Part shown: positions 1-6,890 of the stretch, in pieces
How positions within the stretch are numbered: position 1 is the stretch's first letter
Layout of the letters: every line of letters begins with the position of its first letter
From: Dehalococcoidales bacterium
GTDB taxonomy: Bacteria; Chloroflexota; Dehalococcoidia; Dehalococcoidales; UBA5627
Assembly (NCBI GenBank): GCA_012719115.1
Contig: JAAYAZ010000091.1
Coordinates: 1-7,181 of the forward strand
Length of the DNA stretch: 7,181 bases
Reading direction: 5' to 3'
The notes under the pieces: model-generated
Seen by the model: the letters and a program-made list of their open reading frames with translations, nothing else
Database searches by the model: none
Told to the model about the DNA's origin: nothing
Position numbers and translations under genes: made by a program

Positions 1-281
1 AAATGCTGGGCGTTGAACGCGAAAATAATTTTGATAAAGCGCTCTACTGTGCAGACCCGTTAACGGGGCTGATAACTGCAGCGGCGCTTGTTCGCCCAGA
101 GAAAAAACTGGCTTTTGTAGAAGTGAAGTCGGTTGCAAAGAGGTTTAAAGAAAAGGCTTTTGCCGCCGGAGCGAATAGGGAACAAATTGCCTCGTGCAGC
201 GAACTGGGGCTGGAACTGAACGAGTTTATCGAACTGGGACTGAAGGCGATGCAGGACGTGGCGGAGGATATGGGGCTTTAA
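1..281 (+). CDS. Predicted HD-superfamily hydrolase, C-terminal part (5' end outside window)
   Basis: About 92 residues are visible in a frame open to the left edge. They match my memory of the C-terminal half of predicted HD-superfamily hydrolases of the COG2316 type: a DKALYCADPLTGLITAAALV helix, then VRPEKKL, VEVKSVAKRFKEKAFAAG, NREQI and a final helix with LKAMQDVAEDMGL. In this family the metal-binding H...HD residues lie upstream, so the catalytic part is not in the window. The ATG at position 3 is probably an internal methionine, since the family is about twice this length. The substrate of these proteins is not established, and a phosphohydrolase role is only inferred from the HD fold. 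The gene converges on sbcC, and its TAA overlaps the sbcC stop codon, leaving no room for a separate terminator. Family call fairly sure; function unknown. Confidence 0.8.
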   Translation, partial: MLGVERENNFDKALYCADPLTGLITAAALVRPEKKLAFVEVKSVAKRFKEKAFAAGANREQIASCSELGLELNEFIELGLKAMQDVAEDMGL

Positions 282-2848
282 TTAAGCTCGATTACCGAGC
301 CGTCAGGCGTCTTGGTGACGTTGATGCGGCTGGGGAATGCATCTTTCAATTCATCGATGTGGGTTATTACAATAATCTTCTCGAAGTCATTCCTGATAGA
401 ATTGATGGCTTCTTTAATCTTTTCAATGCCGATATTATCCAGCGTACCGAATCCCTCATCTATTATCAGAGTGGGCAGAGGTGCACCGGCTCGCTTTGCC
501 AGTAGTTTCGACAGGGCAATACGGATGGCAAAATCAATGCGGAAGGACTCTCCGCCGCTGTAGGTCTCATAAGGCCGTGCTCCCAGATCATCCGAGATAG
601 TGATTTCGAGCGTCTCCTGCACATCGCCTTTTTTAGTAAGCTTTTGCGGGTCGAATTTGACGTGCATGCGGTTATCAGTCATTCTTCCCAGCAGTTCATT
701 GGCTTCATTCTCGATATCGGGCAGGGCGGTTTCTATGAGCATCATCTGGATGCCTTTTTTACCGAATGCCTGTGCTAATTCGCTGTAAATACCTGCTTCT
801 TTCGAAATGGTAGTTAACTGTGCTTCCTTTTCCTTTTTCTTCTTTTCCTGATTTTGCAGGTGTTCCAGTTTTCCTTTGAGGTTGCCGCTTGTTTCCTGGG
901 CATCTCTTTGCCTTGCGGAAACGGTCTTTAATATGTTTTCTGCCTGTTCCGATTCGCTTTCCAGTTGAGGCAGTGCTTCCAGTTCTTTTTCAATGGCCTT
1001 TTTCTTCTTTTCATCGATATCGAGCTGCTTTTGCAGTTCTTCCGATGCCGCTGCGGCTTTTGCTAAATCCTCTTTTTCGGTTGATAAAAGCCTTTCCGCC
1101 TCTTCCAACCCGCGTTTCTTACCATCGAATTCCTGTAGTTCAGTCAGTCTTTTTGAAGAATGGAGATGCTCATCCGCATTATATTTTAACGAAGCTATCT
1201 TTTCATCCAATGCCTTTAATTCTTTTTGTTCCTCTATTGCATAGTCTAAAGATTCCAGTTTTTTCTCGGTATCAGCCAGTAATTCCTTTTGCTTAATGAG
1301 CTTATTACCTGCCTCTTTGGCATCTTCGATTGCCTGTTCCAGGTTGCCGACTCTGTTTTGCAACCATTTTTGGTGGCTTTTCAGTTCTGCTTCATCTGCT
1401 GCTATCTCTTTTTCGATGGTTTCGGCTTCCGTAATCAGATTATACATTTCGGTTTCTTTTTGTTTTATCAATGCGGTATTATTATTGCTGTCATTCTCGA
1501 ACTTTTCTCTGATAATTTTCAAACCCTCAACCCCCAGGGAGGTCTCGCAGAGCGGGCATTTATTTTCACCCTCTTTGCAAAGAAGGTTGAGCTTCTCGTC
1601 GATTTCACCGATTTCCTTTTGAAGACTCTCTTGCTCACTTTTTAATTGTTTGATGGAGTATTGCAGTGCCTGCCGATTTTCTTTTTTGGCTTCGAATTTC
1701 TTTTCCTTCTCTTCCAGGCGCGGCTTTGCCTCTTCGATTTTTGCCAGTTCCTCTTTATACTGAGCCAGTTTTTGTGCCTTGTTTTCGAGGTCTTCAACTG
1801 TCTTTTTAAGAACAGACCGGTTGTTTACAAGGCCCGAACGCGCTTTTTCGATTGTTTGTTCCAGAACCCAGCGCTTGTCCTTTAAGCTGTTAAGCTGTTG
1901 CAGTTTGTTGTTGAAGTCGTCACAGAGAGACTTAATATTGGCATACTCCGCATATCCCTTTTCGATTTCCTGTCGTTGAGCCAGTAAGTCTTCATATTCT
2001 TTTATGTGCTTCTCGTGCTGCCCGATTTCGCTCTGACGAAGAGCTAGTTGTTTATTGCTGTAAGCGATATGTTCTTCCAGTTGCTTCATTTGTTGACGCT
2101 TATTTTCCAACGCCTGTCGTTTCTGCCTGACGGCATCGAATTCAGCCTGTTTTTCCTTTACCTCTTTGTCAATCTGTGAGAGGTTGGTTTTAGCCTGTTC
2201 AAATTCGTTTTCCAATTCGGGTTTCGAGACCAGTTCGGCATCGATGTCGCGGATGGCGCTTTCCAGCATCGTCCTTTCAGTCTGTTGTCCGCGCATCTTT
2301 TCGCGCGCCTTTTCCTCCAGCTTATCGTATATATCCAGCCCGAGTATATTGGAGAGTACCGCCTTGCGCTTGGCGGGCTGCTGACGTGTAAATTGATCGG
2401 CGTGCCCCTGACGTAAATAGGCGCTGTTTATGAAAGTGTCGTAGTCCATATTCAGGTTGTCTTTTATTATTCTTTCAGTTTCCGGAATAGTATTACCGGA
2501 TATGGTTTTAAATCCTTCACCATCATATATCATAAGGTCGAGACTGCTCTGACCGGCGCCTGTAGCTTTTTTAGGTCGGGCGCGCTTTCTTTTTACACGA
2601 TAGAGTTGGTCTTCAATACGAAAATCGAATTCTACCGATGCCTCCGATTCCCAGATATGTATAACGTCATCGGGGCTTTTTGCTCTCGATTCTCCCCACA
2701 ATGCCCAGGTCATTGCATCAACAATGGCGGATTTACCGTTGCCGTTATCGCCGCAGATGCAGGCGGTCTGTATGCCCTCGAAAGAAAATGAGGGCATATC
2801 GCCGCGGTATGGCATGAAATTGTGTATCTTTAAACTGACTGGAATCAT
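278..2848 (-). CDS. sbcC: SbcC/Rad50-type SMC ATPase, DNA double-strand-break repair exonuclease subunit
   Basis: An 856-residue protein with the full layout of an SbcC/Rad50 ATPase. The N-terminal ATPase half starts MIPVSLKIHNFMPYRG, has Walker A GDNGNGKS at residues 33-40 and a Q-loop region LRQGHADQF at about 145-153. A long charged coiled coil runs from about 175 to 690, broken by a zinc-hook CPLC at 431-434. The C-terminal half carries the ABC signature YSGGE at 763-767, Walker B LIIDE at 794-798, D-loop GTLD at 801-804 and the switch histidine in VITHID at 830. Such proteins dimerise through the hook and, with the SbcD/Mre11 nuclease, process DNA ends and hairpins. It is shorter than E. 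coli SbcC (about 1050) and closer to archaeal Rad50 in size. No sbcD is adjacent in the window. The start is supported by the family N-terminus, although no clear Shine-Dalgarno sequence precedes it. The gene looks intact. Confidence 0.95.
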   Translation of the reverse strand: MIPVSLKIHNFMPYRGDMPSFSFEGIQTACICGDNGNGKSAIVDAMTWALWGESRAKSPDDVIHIWESEASVEFDFRIEDQLYRVKRKRARPKKATGAGQSSLDLMIYDGEGFKTISGNTIPETERIIKDNLNMDYDTFINSAYLRQGHADQFTRQQPAKRKAVLSNILGLDIYDKLEEKAREKMRGQQTERTMLESAIRDIDAELVSKPELENEFEQAKTNLSQIDKEVKEKQAEFDAVRQKRQALENKRQQMKQLEEHIAYSNKQLALRQSEIGQHEKHIKEYEDLLAQRQEIEKGYAEYANIKSLCDDFNNKLQQLNSLKDKRWVLEQTIEKARSGLVNNRSVLKKTVEDLENKAQKLAQYKEELAKIEEAKPRLEEKEKKFEAKKENRQALQYSIKQLKSEQESLQKEIGEIDEKLNLLCKEGENKCPLCETSLGVEGLKIIREKFENDSNNNTALIKQKETEMYNLITEAETIEKEIAADEAELKSHQKWLQNRVGNLEQAIEDAKEAGNKLIKQKELLADTEKKLESLDYAIEEQKELKALDEKIASLKYNADEHLHSSKRLTELQEFDGKKRGLEEAERLLSTEKEDLAKAAAASEELQKQLDIDEKKKKAIEKELEALPQLESESEQAENILKTVSARQRDAQETSGNLKGKLEHLQNQEKKKKEKEAQLTTISKEAGIYSELAQAFGKKGIQMMLIETALPDIENEANELLGRMTDNRMHVKFDPQKLTKKGDVQETLEITISDDLGARPYETYSGGESFRIDFAIRIALSKLLAKRAGAPLPTLIIDEGFGTLDNIGIEKIKEAINSIRNDFEKIIVITHIDELKDAFPSRINVTKTPDGSVIELN

Positions 2849-2888
2849 TTCAGATTATTTTAGCATAGTTGGGGGAGAAAATACCTGT

Positions 2889-2894
2889 ATTATA
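2889..2894 (-). promoter_or_regulatory. Possible -10 box of sbcC promoter
   Basis: The minus strand reads a perfect TATAAT 41 bases upstream of the sbcC ATG, which would give a leader of about 30 bases. At 17-base spacing the -35 position reads CACGAA, a poor match to TTGACA, and it lies inside the left arm of the inverted-repeat element at 2900-3009. A second, weaker candidate, TAAAAT at 2857-2862, would yield an almost leaderless transcript. A promoter is expected here because the upstream operon ends at a terminator, but only the -10 match is direct evidence. Confidence 0.35.
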
Positions 2895-2899
2895 TAAGC

Positions 2900-3009
2900 T
2901 GTCATGCTGAATTCGTGATAGACGAATGAAGCATCTTGGGTAGAGGCAAAGAGTTACAGTTTATCCACCCACAAGATGATGTTCCCGATAAATCGGGATC
3001 AGGATGACA
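2900..3009. repeat. Imperfect 110-bp inverted-repeat element (REP/MITE-like), modules 1 and 2
   Basis: The ends are TGTCATGCTGA (2900-2910) and TCAGGATGACA (2999-3009), inverted with one mismatch in 11. Inside, CATCTTG (2932-2938) pairs with CAAGATG (2972-2978). Each arm also carries its own small perfect hairpin: ATTCGT/ACGAAT (2911-2916 with 2922-2927) and TCCCGAT/ATCGGGA (2983-2989 with 2992-2998). Each arm thus reads TGTCAT, CTGA, a hairpin, then ATCTTG. There is no coding sequence, so any mobility would have to be supplied in trans. The same module recurs at 3101-3131 and 3261-3303. Confidence 0.75.
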
Positions 3010-3026
3010 ATCTAATCGTCAACCCC

Positions 3027-3095
3027 GTAGGGACGGGCATTGCCCGTCCGCCAGACACGGAAACATAAATGCGGACGACCATTGGTCGTCCCTAC
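3027..3095. repeat. Double-hairpin palindromic element with 25-bp inverted ends
   Basis: Two 25-base units, 3027-3051 and 3071-3095, are separated by 19 bases. The left unit contains GGACGGGCA-T-TGCCCGTCC and the right unit GGACGACCA-T-TGGTCGTCC, each a perfect 9-bp stem around one central base. The units are also inverted copies of each other: outer GTAGGGACG pairs with CGTCCCTAC and inner GTCCGC with GCGGAC. The differences between them fall in the stem positions and the central base, and the stem differences are compensated within each hairpin. This resembles short palindromic repeats scattered through many bacterial genomes. A role as an RNA structure or as a transposable unit cannot be decided from one copy. 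Confidence 0.75.
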
Positions 3096-3100
3096 CTATT

Positions 3101-3303
3101 TGTCAGGCTGAGCAAACGAAGTATCTGAATGTAATTCGATATTCGTCACCGTTATCACCCTAAAGGGTACTTCGGGTTCGGCAGGCTTCCTTCGTCAAGC
3201 TTAGGACAGGCTCTACGAAAGATATTAGAAGGGGCTGCTACATGTTATAATTTTCGCAACCCCCAAGATTCTTTATCCGCCTGCGGCGTCCTCCGGAATG
3301 ACA
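3101..3303. repeat. Diverged inverted pair of the TGTCAT...ATCTTG module (modules 3 and 4)
   Basis: At 3101-3131 the plus strand reads TGTCAGGCTGAGC, then CGAAGTATCTGAATG, a degenerate left module. At 3261-3303 the minus strand reads TGTCATTCCGGAGG, a short CCGC-AG-GCGG hairpin and then AATCTTGGGG, a well-kept module in inverted orientation. The two match the arms of the element at 2900-3009 at the ends but carry different inner sequence. The roughly 130 bases between them hold decayed copies of a second repeat. Whether 3101-3303 was one element or two separate insertions is not clear. Confidence 0.55.
3175..3219. repeat. Decayed copies of the TTCGACAGGCTCAGGACGAA repeat family
   Basis: Positions 3189-3207 (CCTTCGTCAAGCTTAGGAC) match the reverse complement of the 3433-3457 repeat at 16 of 19 positions and continue, after a short interruption, into ACGAA. 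Just upstream, 3175-3188 (GGTTCGGCAGGCTT) resembles the start of the 3350-3374 copy. These look like older, partly overlapping members of the second repeat family in this gap. Confidence 0.45.
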
Positions 3304-3349
3304 ACATAAGAAGACTCTTAGCAAAGAGGATTTAGTTAGTCGCCGTTAT

Positions 3350-3457
3350 GGTTCGACAAGCTCACCACGAACGGCTAAGGAAATACTACTATTGTTTTAT
3401 TATATCTACAGACGATTTAAAGTATTTAAAATCCGTTCGTCCTGAGCCTGTCGAAGG
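3350..3457. repeat. 108-bp element bounded by 25-bp imperfect inverted repeats
   Basis: The left end, 3350-3374, contains GTTCGACAAGCTCACCACGA. The right end, 3433-3457, read on the minus strand, contains CTTCGACAGGCTCAGGACGA. The two 25-base ends agree at 20 of 25 positions when compared as inverted repeats. The core is AT-rich and non-coding. The end sequence resembles a short repeat I recall from many bacterial genomes and metagenome contigs, often in inverted pairs. It is consistent with a non-autonomous MITE- or REP-like unit, and no target-site duplication is evident by eye. Confidence 0.65.
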
Positions 3458-3502
3458 ATGTACCTTTAAAGAGGCTTTTCTTTAGGAAAATCTAGCAATG
3501 AC

Positions 3503-3539
3503 AAAAGAATAACGCTCACCTTTTAGGGGGTGAGCGTTA
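3503..3539 (-). terminator. Rho-independent terminator of the dnaG-rpoD operon
   Basis: TAACGCTCACC (3510-3520) and GGTGAGCGTTA (3529-3539) form a perfect 11-bp stem with an 8-base loop. On the minus strand the stem is followed directly by TTCTTTT. It begins 24 bases after the rpoD stop codon. The plus strand has no T-run after the stem, so it should act only on minus-strand transcripts. It separates rpoD transcription from sbcC. Confidence 0.88.
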
Positions 3540-3563
3540 AGAATTGGTTAATAATTCTGTAGA

Positions 3564-5096
3564 TTATTCGAGATAATCCTTCAGCTTGCGGCTGCGGGTG
3601 GGGTGGCGCAGTTTACGCAGCGCCTTGGCTTCGATTTGGCGGATACGTTCGCGCGTAACATTGAACTCTCGCCCGACCTCTTCCAGCGTACGGCTGCGTC
3701 CGTCTTCCAATCCGAACCTTAACTGCAATACCCGTCTTTCTCTAGGTGTTAAGCTGTCCAGCACATCCTCGATCTGTTCCTTTAATAGCTGGCGGGAGGC
3801 GGCGTCAGGGGGTGGCAGTGCATTCTGATCTTCGATGAAGTCGCCCAAATGGCTATCCTCTTCCTCCCCTATGGGAGCTTCCAGAGATATCGGCAGTTGA
3901 GATACCTTAATGATTTCCCTTACCTTTTCGGGTGAAATCTCCAGTTCGTCACCTATTTCCTTAGGGGTAGGCTCACGTCCGAGTTCCTGCGAAAGATTCC
4001 TGCTGACACTTAGCAGTTTATTAATCGTTTCTACCATATGTACTGGTATGCGAATAGTTCGAGCCTGGTCTGCGATAGCACGGGTAATTGCCTGTCGTAT
4101 CCACCATGTGGCATAGGTACTGAATTTGTAGCCGCGATGGTAATCGAATTTTTCAACAGCTCGAATCAAACCCATATTGCCTTCCTGTAAAAGGTCCAGT
4201 AGTGGCATGCCGCGTCCGATGTGCTTTTTTGCAACGCTGACAACCAATCTCAAATTAGCTTCTATTAAATGCTTTTCGGATTTATTCGATTCCTTTATCA
4301 ATTGGTCTATATAGGACTGAAATTTATCTTCATAAATGCTGATTGAATCTATAAATTGCTGGTCGGTTGTAAGTTGTTCGATATCAGCCGAATCCGTATT
4401 ATCGTCGATGGCATTCAAGAAATCCTTCGGGAGTAAACTCATATTTAAATAAAGGTTTATTATAGACTGCTCGATATCCGGTATCGGCTGCCCTGTTTTT
4501 TGAGCAATATTATGAGTTAATCTTTGGTCGATTTCATTTGAAATGCTGTCTATAAGTGCATTATCGGAAATATTTTCCTTGAAAGTATTACCTGGTGTAA
4601 TGTTTAGTTCCAGTTGTAAAAGATGCAGTATGTTCATTAGATTTGAAAGGTCTCTTAACATACATAATAATATTTCGGTTGCACTGGGCGCTCTGCCGTT
4701 TTGGTCGATATAACTTTCCTTGATTTCTTTAATACGCTTGCCGGCCTCCATTTTTTTGGCAAGTATCTTTTCATCCTCTGCCGTAAGCAGTAGAACACGT
4801 CCTATTTCATGCAGATACATACGAACAGGGTCATCGACAATTCCCGGTTCATCGCCGGGATCGAGTAATGCCAACTTAACATCCTGCTCGGTTGGCATCT
4901 CCTCTTCTTCAAGGTCCTCTTTGGATGGATTGAATTCGTCTTCAGACATATCGCCGGATTCAAAATCCTCTTCATTTCCTTCATCTTCAGTCGATTCGTC
5001 TTTGTTCGCCACTTTTGGTTCGTCATCGAATTCTAAATCCGATTTTTTATTTGTAATTTCAGACTTTTTGCTTCTTTTACTGTTTTCCTGTTTCAT
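3564..5096 (-). CDS. rpoD: RNA polymerase primary sigma factor RpoD/SigA (sigma-70)
   Basis: A 510-residue sigma-70 factor of the essential group 1 type, which directs core RNA polymerase to housekeeping promoters. Region 1.2 is at about 88-120 ([22 protein letters not shown]). Region 2 is at about 276-347, with [36 protein letters not shown] and the -10-reading [19 protein letters not shown]. Region 3 follows at about 348-430. Region 4 is at about 440-510, with the -35-binding helix-turn-helix [20 protein letters not shown] at 470-489. Between regions 1.2 and 2 lies an insert of about 150 residues, longer than in B. subtilis SigA and shorter than in E. coli RpoD. The N-terminus is a short basic stretch and then a very acidic tract (24 Asp/Glu in residues 21-70) in place of an obvious folded region 1.1. 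The start is set by a strong ribosome binding site inside dnaG, which it overlaps by 20 bases. Confidence 0.97.
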   Translation of the reverse strand: MKQENSKRSKKSEITNKKSDLEFDDEPKVANKDESTEDEGNEEDFESGDMSEDEFNPSKEDLEEEEMPTEQDVKLALLDPGDEPGIVDDPVRMYLHEIGRVLLLTAEDEKILAKKMEAGKRIKEIKESYIDQNGRAPSATEILLCMLRDLSNLMNILHLLQLELNITPGNTFKENISDNALIDSISNEIDQRLTHNIAQKTGQPIPDIEQSIINLYLNMSLLPKDFLNAIDDNTDSADIEQLTTDQQFIDSISIYEDKFQSYIDQLIKESNKSEKHLIEANLRLVVSVAKKHIGRGMPLLDLLQEGNMGLIRAVEKFDYHRGYKFSTYATWWIRQAITRAIADQARTIRIPVHMVETINKLLSVSRNLSQELGREPTPKEIGDELEISPEKVREIIKVSQLPISLEAPIGEEEDSHLGDFIEDQNALPPPDAASRQLLKEQIEDVLDSLTPRERRVLQLRFGLEDGRSRTLEEVGREFNVTRERIRQIEAKALRKLRHPTRSRKLKDYLE

Positions 5097-6873
5097 TAAT
5101 ATCTCCTCTATATTGACCGTCAGCCGATTTCTTCGAAAAGACCTCTCTCAATTCGTTGCTATTATCAATTCCTTGCTCCTCGAGCTTGCTGAGCCCGGCT
5201 GTATTGCCTTTAGATGCCGCTTCGGCGGCAAAAATTACTTCTCGCTTCATTTCAAGCCTGCGCAGGAACTTTTCATGCAACCTGAGAATGCAAAATGACA
5301 TCTTTTGGTCGATTTTACCGGGTGGCACTTCCTTATTTATCAATTTATCAAGATAATCCCGGATTGAATAATCCAGATTATTTTTTATGATATCCAAATC
5401 TTCGTTTTTCGAAAGAGCAATAAATATCTCACGGTTTTCAGTGTTTTCGAAGTATTCCGGTTTAAGTTTATGCTTAAAGGATTCAAGTTTAGGGAATTGC
5501 AGTAATAACGTCAAGCAGTATTCTTCCAGAGGCTGTGAAAAAGTCGGGATTATAGTTGTATCGGATAGGGTGCTTTTATTTTTATTGCTATACTTTGAAT
5601 ATTCTATCGGTTTTTTAACAATCGATTCAAGTTCACGCACACTAATACCTACCAGGCGTGATAATTTTTGCATATAATGTGCCCTGCGTATCCTATCCTC
5701 AATCTGTATAATTATCGGCAGCAATTTTTCTGATGTAACAGTTTTATCCTTGGCGGTGGATAAATCCAGTTTTGCTGTGACTATATCAAAGGTGTAATCT
5801 ATCACAGGTATTGCATTATTTACCAGTTTTTGCCACTCGGAAGAATCTTTACGTATAACATCGTCCGGGTCGTTGCCAGCCGGTATTATGGCTACTTTAA
5901 TTTCGTTTTGCATCAAGTTTTCATAACTGGCACAGCGCAGCATTGCCTCTTCACCGGCGGTATCGGAATCCAATGCCAATATCAGATTCTTAGTTAGTTT
6001 TTTCAATGTATTCATCTGTTTTTCGGTAACTGCCGTGCCCATAGATGCAACGACATTGGAAAAACCATACTGATGAGCCATAATGACATCCATATAACCT
6101 TCAACCAATACCGCTAAATCCTCTTTGCGTATTGATTGGCTTGCCAGGTTAATGCCGTAGAGGTTGCTGCTCTTATCGAAAACGGCGGTTTGGGGAGAGT
6201 TGATGTACTTGGCTTGATTCTCCTCGAATGTTCTGCCTCCAAAGCCGCAGCACTTACCCTTGATATCCGTAATCGGAAACATGAGGCGATTGCGAAATAC
6301 ATCATGCGAATCTTTACCTTCTACTGCAGTTATAGCACCTGCTTCAAAAAGCTCTTTTTCAGTAAAGCCTTTGTCAAGAAGGTAATTCTTAAGGGAGTCG
6401 CGGCTGTTTAAGCTGAAGCCCAGCTGGAAATCGGTAATCGATTTCTCATTCAAGCCTCTTTTTATTACATAACTTTTGGCTTTTGCTCCATAATCGGTAT
6501 TAATTAAAATGTTGTGATAGTATTGTGCCGCTGCCTGGTTGACCTGATAAATTTTATCGAATTTTTCTCTGTTCTCTTTTTGACCGCTTGTCGAAGGGAC
6601 TTCGACCCCTGCTTTTTCGGCAAGCATACGCAGGGCATCACCAAACGTAATGTTCTGCTGTTTCATTATAAAAGAGAAAACGTCTCCGCCTTCATTACAG
6701 GCACCAAAGCAATGCCATCTTTGTTCATCGGGATAAATAAAGAACGAGCCGTGCTTTTCACTGTGGAAAGGGCATAATCCTTTAAGGTTTTTGCCTGCTT
6801 TGGTCAATTTTGTATATTGACCAACAATCTCCACAATATCAGTTTTTTGTTTTACTTCCTCAATAACGCTCAT
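5077..6873 (-). CDS. dnaG: DNA primase DnaG
   Basis: A 598-residue bacterial primase of normal length, which synthesises RNA primers for DNA replication. The N-terminal zinc ribbon has C34, H37, C55 and C59 (CPFH...HCFGAC), with three residues between the last two cysteines rather than the usual two. The usual EKTPSF segment reads EKHGSF. The RNA polymerase core follows: FGGRTF at 211-216, KYINSPQT at 222-229, then the TOPRIM domain with catalytic EGYMD at 258-262, DSDTAG at 302-307 and DPDD at 335-338. The part from about 440 onward is the poorly conserved helicase-binding domain. The ATG is supported by the family start [20 protein letters not shown] and by AGGA four bases upstream. The gene follows dgt by 112 bases and overlaps the start of rpoD by 20. 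All catalytic residues I can check are present. Confidence 0.97.
   Translation of the reverse strand: MSVIEEVKQKTDIVEIVGQYTKLTKAGKNLKGLCPFHSEKHGSFFIYPDEQRWHCFGACNEGGDVFSFIMKQQNITFGDALRMLAEKAGVEVPSTSGQKENREKFDKIYQVNQAAAQYYHNILINTDYGAKAKSYVIKRGLNEKSITDFQLGFSLNSRDSLKNYLLDKGFTEKELFEAGAITAVEGKDSHDVFRNRLMFPITDIKGKCCGFGGRTFEENQAKYINSPQTAVFDKSSNLYGINLASQSIRKEDLAVLVEGYMDVIMAHQYGFSNVVASMGTAVTEKQMNTLKKLTKNLILALDSDTAGEEAMLRCASYENLMQNEIKVAIIPAGNDPDDVIRKDSSEWQKLVNNAIPVIDYTFDIVTAKLDLSTAKDKTVTSEKLLPIIIQIEDRIRRAHYMQKLSRLVGISVRELESIVKKPIEYSKYSNKNKSTLSDTTIIPTFSQPLEEYCLTLLLQFPKLESFKHKLKPEYFENTENREIFIALSKNEDLDIIKNNLDYSIRDYLDKLINKEVPPGKIDQKMSFCILRLHEKFLRRLEMKREVIFAAEAASKGNTAGLSKLEEQGIDNSNELREVFSKKSADGQYRGDINETGKQ
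5101..5109 (-). promoter_or_regulatory. Strong Shine-Dalgarno sequence of rpoD inside dnaG
   Basis: The minus strand reads AGAGGAGAT ending four bases before the rpoD ATG (5094-5096), which puts AGGAG at about 6-base spacing. It lies within the last codons of dnaG, whose stop at 5077-5079 is past the rpoD start. Ribosomes finishing dnaG would pass over it, which suggests translational coupling. The strength of the site fits the need for much more sigma factor than primase from one mRNA. Confidence 0.8.
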
Positions 6874-6884
6874 AGTTCCTGCTA

Positions 6885-6890
6885 ATTATA
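6885..6890 (-). promoter_or_regulatory. Possible -10 box just upstream of dnaG
   Basis: The minus strand reads TATAAT ending 11 bases before the dnaG ATG, within an AT-rich stretch. If used, transcription would start within or next to the AGGA ribosome binding site, giving an almost leaderless message. At 17-base spacing no recognisable -35 box is seen. It may be a chance match in AT-rich DNA, with dnaG instead read through from dgt. Confidence 0.25.

Larger units (their letters stand above)
2849..3563. other. Gene-free, repeat-rich intergenic region between rpoD and sbcC
   Basis: These 715 bases contain no open frame with recognisable protein content on either strand, and no tRNA or rRNA. 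From left to right they hold the sbcC leader and putative promoter (2849-2899), an inverted-repeat element (2900-3009), a double-hairpin element (3027-3095), a diverged pair of the first module (3101-3131 and 3261-3303) enclosing decayed copies of a second repeat (3175-3219), a 108-base element bounded by 25-base inverted repeats (3350-3457), and the rpoD terminator (3503-3539). Both flanking genes run on the minus strand, so the insertions sit downstream of rpoD and upstream of sbcC and disrupt neither. Confidence 0.8.

Noticed and set aside
3..5. ATG at the left edge as the true start of the HD-hydrolase gene
   Set aside because: The visible protein would lack the metal-binding half of the family, and the frame is open to the edge, so the gene most likely begins outside the window.
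889..1645. Several plus-strand open frames with hydrophobic, membrane-like translations
   Set aside because: They are antisense to the SbcC coiled coil. Lys/Glu-rich codons read in reverse give Phe, Leu and Ser, which mimics membrane segments. SbcC is clearly the coding strand.
2900..3460. CRISPR array
   Set aside because: The repeats differ in length and sequence, are inverted rather than direct, and have no regular spacers. No cas genes are seen.
2849..3563. Decayed sbcD or other pseudogene in the gap
   Set aside because: No frame shows metallophosphoesterase motifs or any other recognisable protein remnant. The sequence is accounted for largely by non-coding repeats.
4802..5026. Minus-strand open frame of 74 codons within rpoD
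   Set aside because: It is a shifted frame inside the intact rpoD coding sequence, with no ribosome binding site or family features.
4720..5298. Plus-strand open frame of 192 codons, serine-rich
   Set aside because: It lies antisense to the rpoD 5' end and the dnaG 3' end. The serine runs are the reverse reading of the acidic Asp/Glu codons of RpoD, and there is no protein-like family signal.
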